DNA of 33,012 nt from Chloroflexota bacterium. Lineage in GTDB: Bacteria > Chloroflexota > Ktedonobacteria > Ktedonobacterales > Ktedonobacteraceae. A model generated the notes under the pieces. It saw only the letters and a program-made list of their open reading frames with translations, was not told the DNA's origin and ran no database searches. Of the stretch, positions 31,895-33,012 are shown piece after piece (position 1 is the stretch's first letter; every line of letters begins with the position of its first letter). The DNA lies in contig CADDZH010000058.1 in the NCBI GenBank assembly GCA_902812455.1, forward strand, positions 1 through 33,012. The letters are read 5' to 3'. The position numbers and the translations under genes were made by a program.

Positions 31895-33012
31895 TTATTT
31901 GTCTCGCTCCTCGCTCTTGAGGGCTGCTTGCGCGGCGGCCAGGCGAGCAACGGGCACGCGGAAGGGCGAGCAACTGACGTAGTCGAGGCCAACCTCGTTG
32001 CAGAACTCGATGCTATCGGGGTCGCCGCCATGCTCACCGCAGATGCCCAGTTCGAGGTGCGGATTGGCTGCGCGGCCCTTCTCGACCGCCATGCGTACTA
32101 ACTGCCCCACACCGTCGCGATCGAGCGTCTGGAAGGGATTGGCGGGCAGGATTTTGACTCTTCCCTCGATGCCCGGTTCCTCCAGGCCATCGACATACTT
32201 CAGCAAGAATTTGCCTTCAGCGTCGTCGCGGCTGATGCCAAAGGTCGTCTGCGTCAGGTCATTGGTGCCAAAGCTGAAGAAATCGGCGACTGTGGCAATC
32301 TGATCGGCGGTGAGCGCAGCACGCGGCAACTCGATCATGGTACCAAATTTGTACTCGACGCTCACGCCGGCCTCAGAGGTGATCTGCTTTGCCACGGCCT
32401 CGAGCTGGCGGCGCACCTCTTTCAATTCGTTGACGTGCCCGACCAGGGGAATCATGATCTTGGGCTGCAGCTTCTTGCCCTGCTTTGCCAGTTCTATGGC
32501 TGCTTCCAGGATAGCCCGCGTCTGCATCACGTTGATCTCAGGGAAGAGCAGCCCCAGGCGACAGCCGCGCAAGCCAAGCATAGGGTTCATTTCGCGCATC
32601 GCCCCAACTTTCTCCAGCATCGCCCGCTTTTCCTGGAGTTCCTTTTCGTGGCCACCCTCCGTCTCAAGGCGCGTCACTTCGACCAGCAAGTCTTCATAAG
32701 AAGGCAAGAACTCGTGCAGCGGTGGGTCAATCAGGCGAATGACAACCGGGTAGCCTTCGCCCGTTTTAGGATTGACCATCGCCTCGAAAATTCCCTTGAA
32801 GTCGCTGCGCTGGAAGGGGAGTAACTGGTCAAGCGCCTTTTGCCGCTCCTCCTTCGTCTCTGCCAGGATCATCCTTTGTACAATGGGCAGGCGCTCCTGC
32901 TCCATGAACATATGCTCGGTGCGGCAGAGGCCGATGCCTTCAGCCCCAAAAGTGACGGCGCGCTTAGCGTCGCGAGGATAATCGGCGTTGGCCCACACCC
33001 CCAGCCTGCGAT
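31895..33012 (-). CDS. ppdK: Pyruvate, phosphate dikinase, C-terminal 372 residues (runs off right edge)
   Basis: The reverse strand is open to the window edge ([10 protein letters not shown] at its N-terminal end), so only the C-terminal pyruvate-binding part is present. Motifs are [80 protein letters not shown] and [12 protein letters not shown] with the catalytic Cys. These are diagnostic of PPDK rather than PEP synthase or enzyme I. The enzyme interconverts pyruvate + ATP + Pi with PEP + AMP + PPi, for gluconeogenic or PPi-linked glycolytic flux. The full protein is normally about 870-900 residues, so roughly 500 are outside the window. Confidence 0.96.
   Translation of the reverse strand, partial: RRLGVWANADYPRDAKRAVTFGAEGIGLCRTEHMFMEQERLPIVQRMILAETKEERQKALDQLLPFQRSDFKGIFEAMVNPKTGEGYPVVIRLIDPPLHEFLPSYEDLLVEVTRLETEGGHEKELQEKRAMLEKVGAMREMNPMLGLRGCRLGLLFPEINVMQTRAILEAAIELAKQGKKLQPKIMIPLVGHVNELKEVRRQLEAVAKQITSEAGVSVEYKFGTMIELPRAALTADQIATVADFFSFGTNDLTQTTFGISRDDAEGKFLLKYVDGLEEPGIEGRVKILPANPFQTLDRDGVGQLVRMAVEKGRAANPHLELGICGEHGGDPDSIEFCNEVGLDYVSCSPFRVPVARLAAAQAALKSEERDK

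Noticed and set aside
1..33012. CRISPR array
   Set aside because: No regularly spaced direct repeats of 24-37 bases were seen anywhere in the window.

Overview
The window looks like an accessory region of a moderately GC-rich soil-type bacterium. The gene styles (MerR-like DUF proteins, degraded IS5-type transposase, HerA-like mobile-element ATPase, large serine recombinase, CopG/BrnT-type toxin-antitoxin remnants, Gfo/Idh and sugar-isomerase pair, ppdK) would fit Chloroflexota of the Ktedonobacteria type. That taxonomic guess is inference; no rRNA or other phylogenetic marker lies in the window.

Region 1 (1-11401) is a candidate antiviral defence cluster read leftward. In transcription order it holds an HTH-SNF2 helicase-DUF3883 protein, a CopG antitoxin with the tail of its lost toxin, a Schlafen/AlbA_2 protein, a DUF1156 DNA methyltransferase, a small HEPN-type protein (Rx4H motif) and a DUF499 P-loop ATPase that runs off the left edge. 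A 74-codon gene lies on the opposite strand inside it. DUF1156 methylase, DUF499 ATPase and SNF2-like helicase are a known defence association. The HEPN and AlbA_2 additions, the HTH on the helicase and the wedged toxin-antitoxin remnant are what is unusual here.

Region 2 (11402-20372) is a patchwork: a PQQ-propeller fragment, an undecaprenyl-phosphate sugar transferase, an APH-type kinase, a MerR-like protein, a translationally coupled set of small membrane proteins starting with a 32-residue peptide, a decayed IS5-family element, a peptidase E, and a three-gene cassette of unknown function whose first gene needs a -1 frameshift at a slippery T TTT TTG.

Region 3 (about 20485-28115) is an integrative element. 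A small excisionase-like HTH gene faces a textbook sigma-70 promoter (TTGACA-17-TAATAT) surrounded by repeated GGCATAA motifs. That promoter would drive a four-TM protein (split by a C5 frameshift), a HerA/FtsK-like membrane ATPase, a membrane coiled-coil protein, a small ORF and probably a large serine recombinase. The recombinase carries two SANT/Myb-like repeats at its C-terminus. It ends inside the 3' remnant of an alcohol dehydrogenase gene, which marks a likely attachment junction.

Region 4 (28116-33012) appears to be ordinary chromosome: two small unknown genes, a Gfo/Idh/MocA oxidoreductase, an inosose-dehydratase-like TIM-barrel isomerase, a HIT hydrolase and the C-terminal part of pyruvate phosphate dikinase, which leaves the right edge. 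A common intergenic repeat encoding the HPERSEG-type peptide lies between the two sugar genes.
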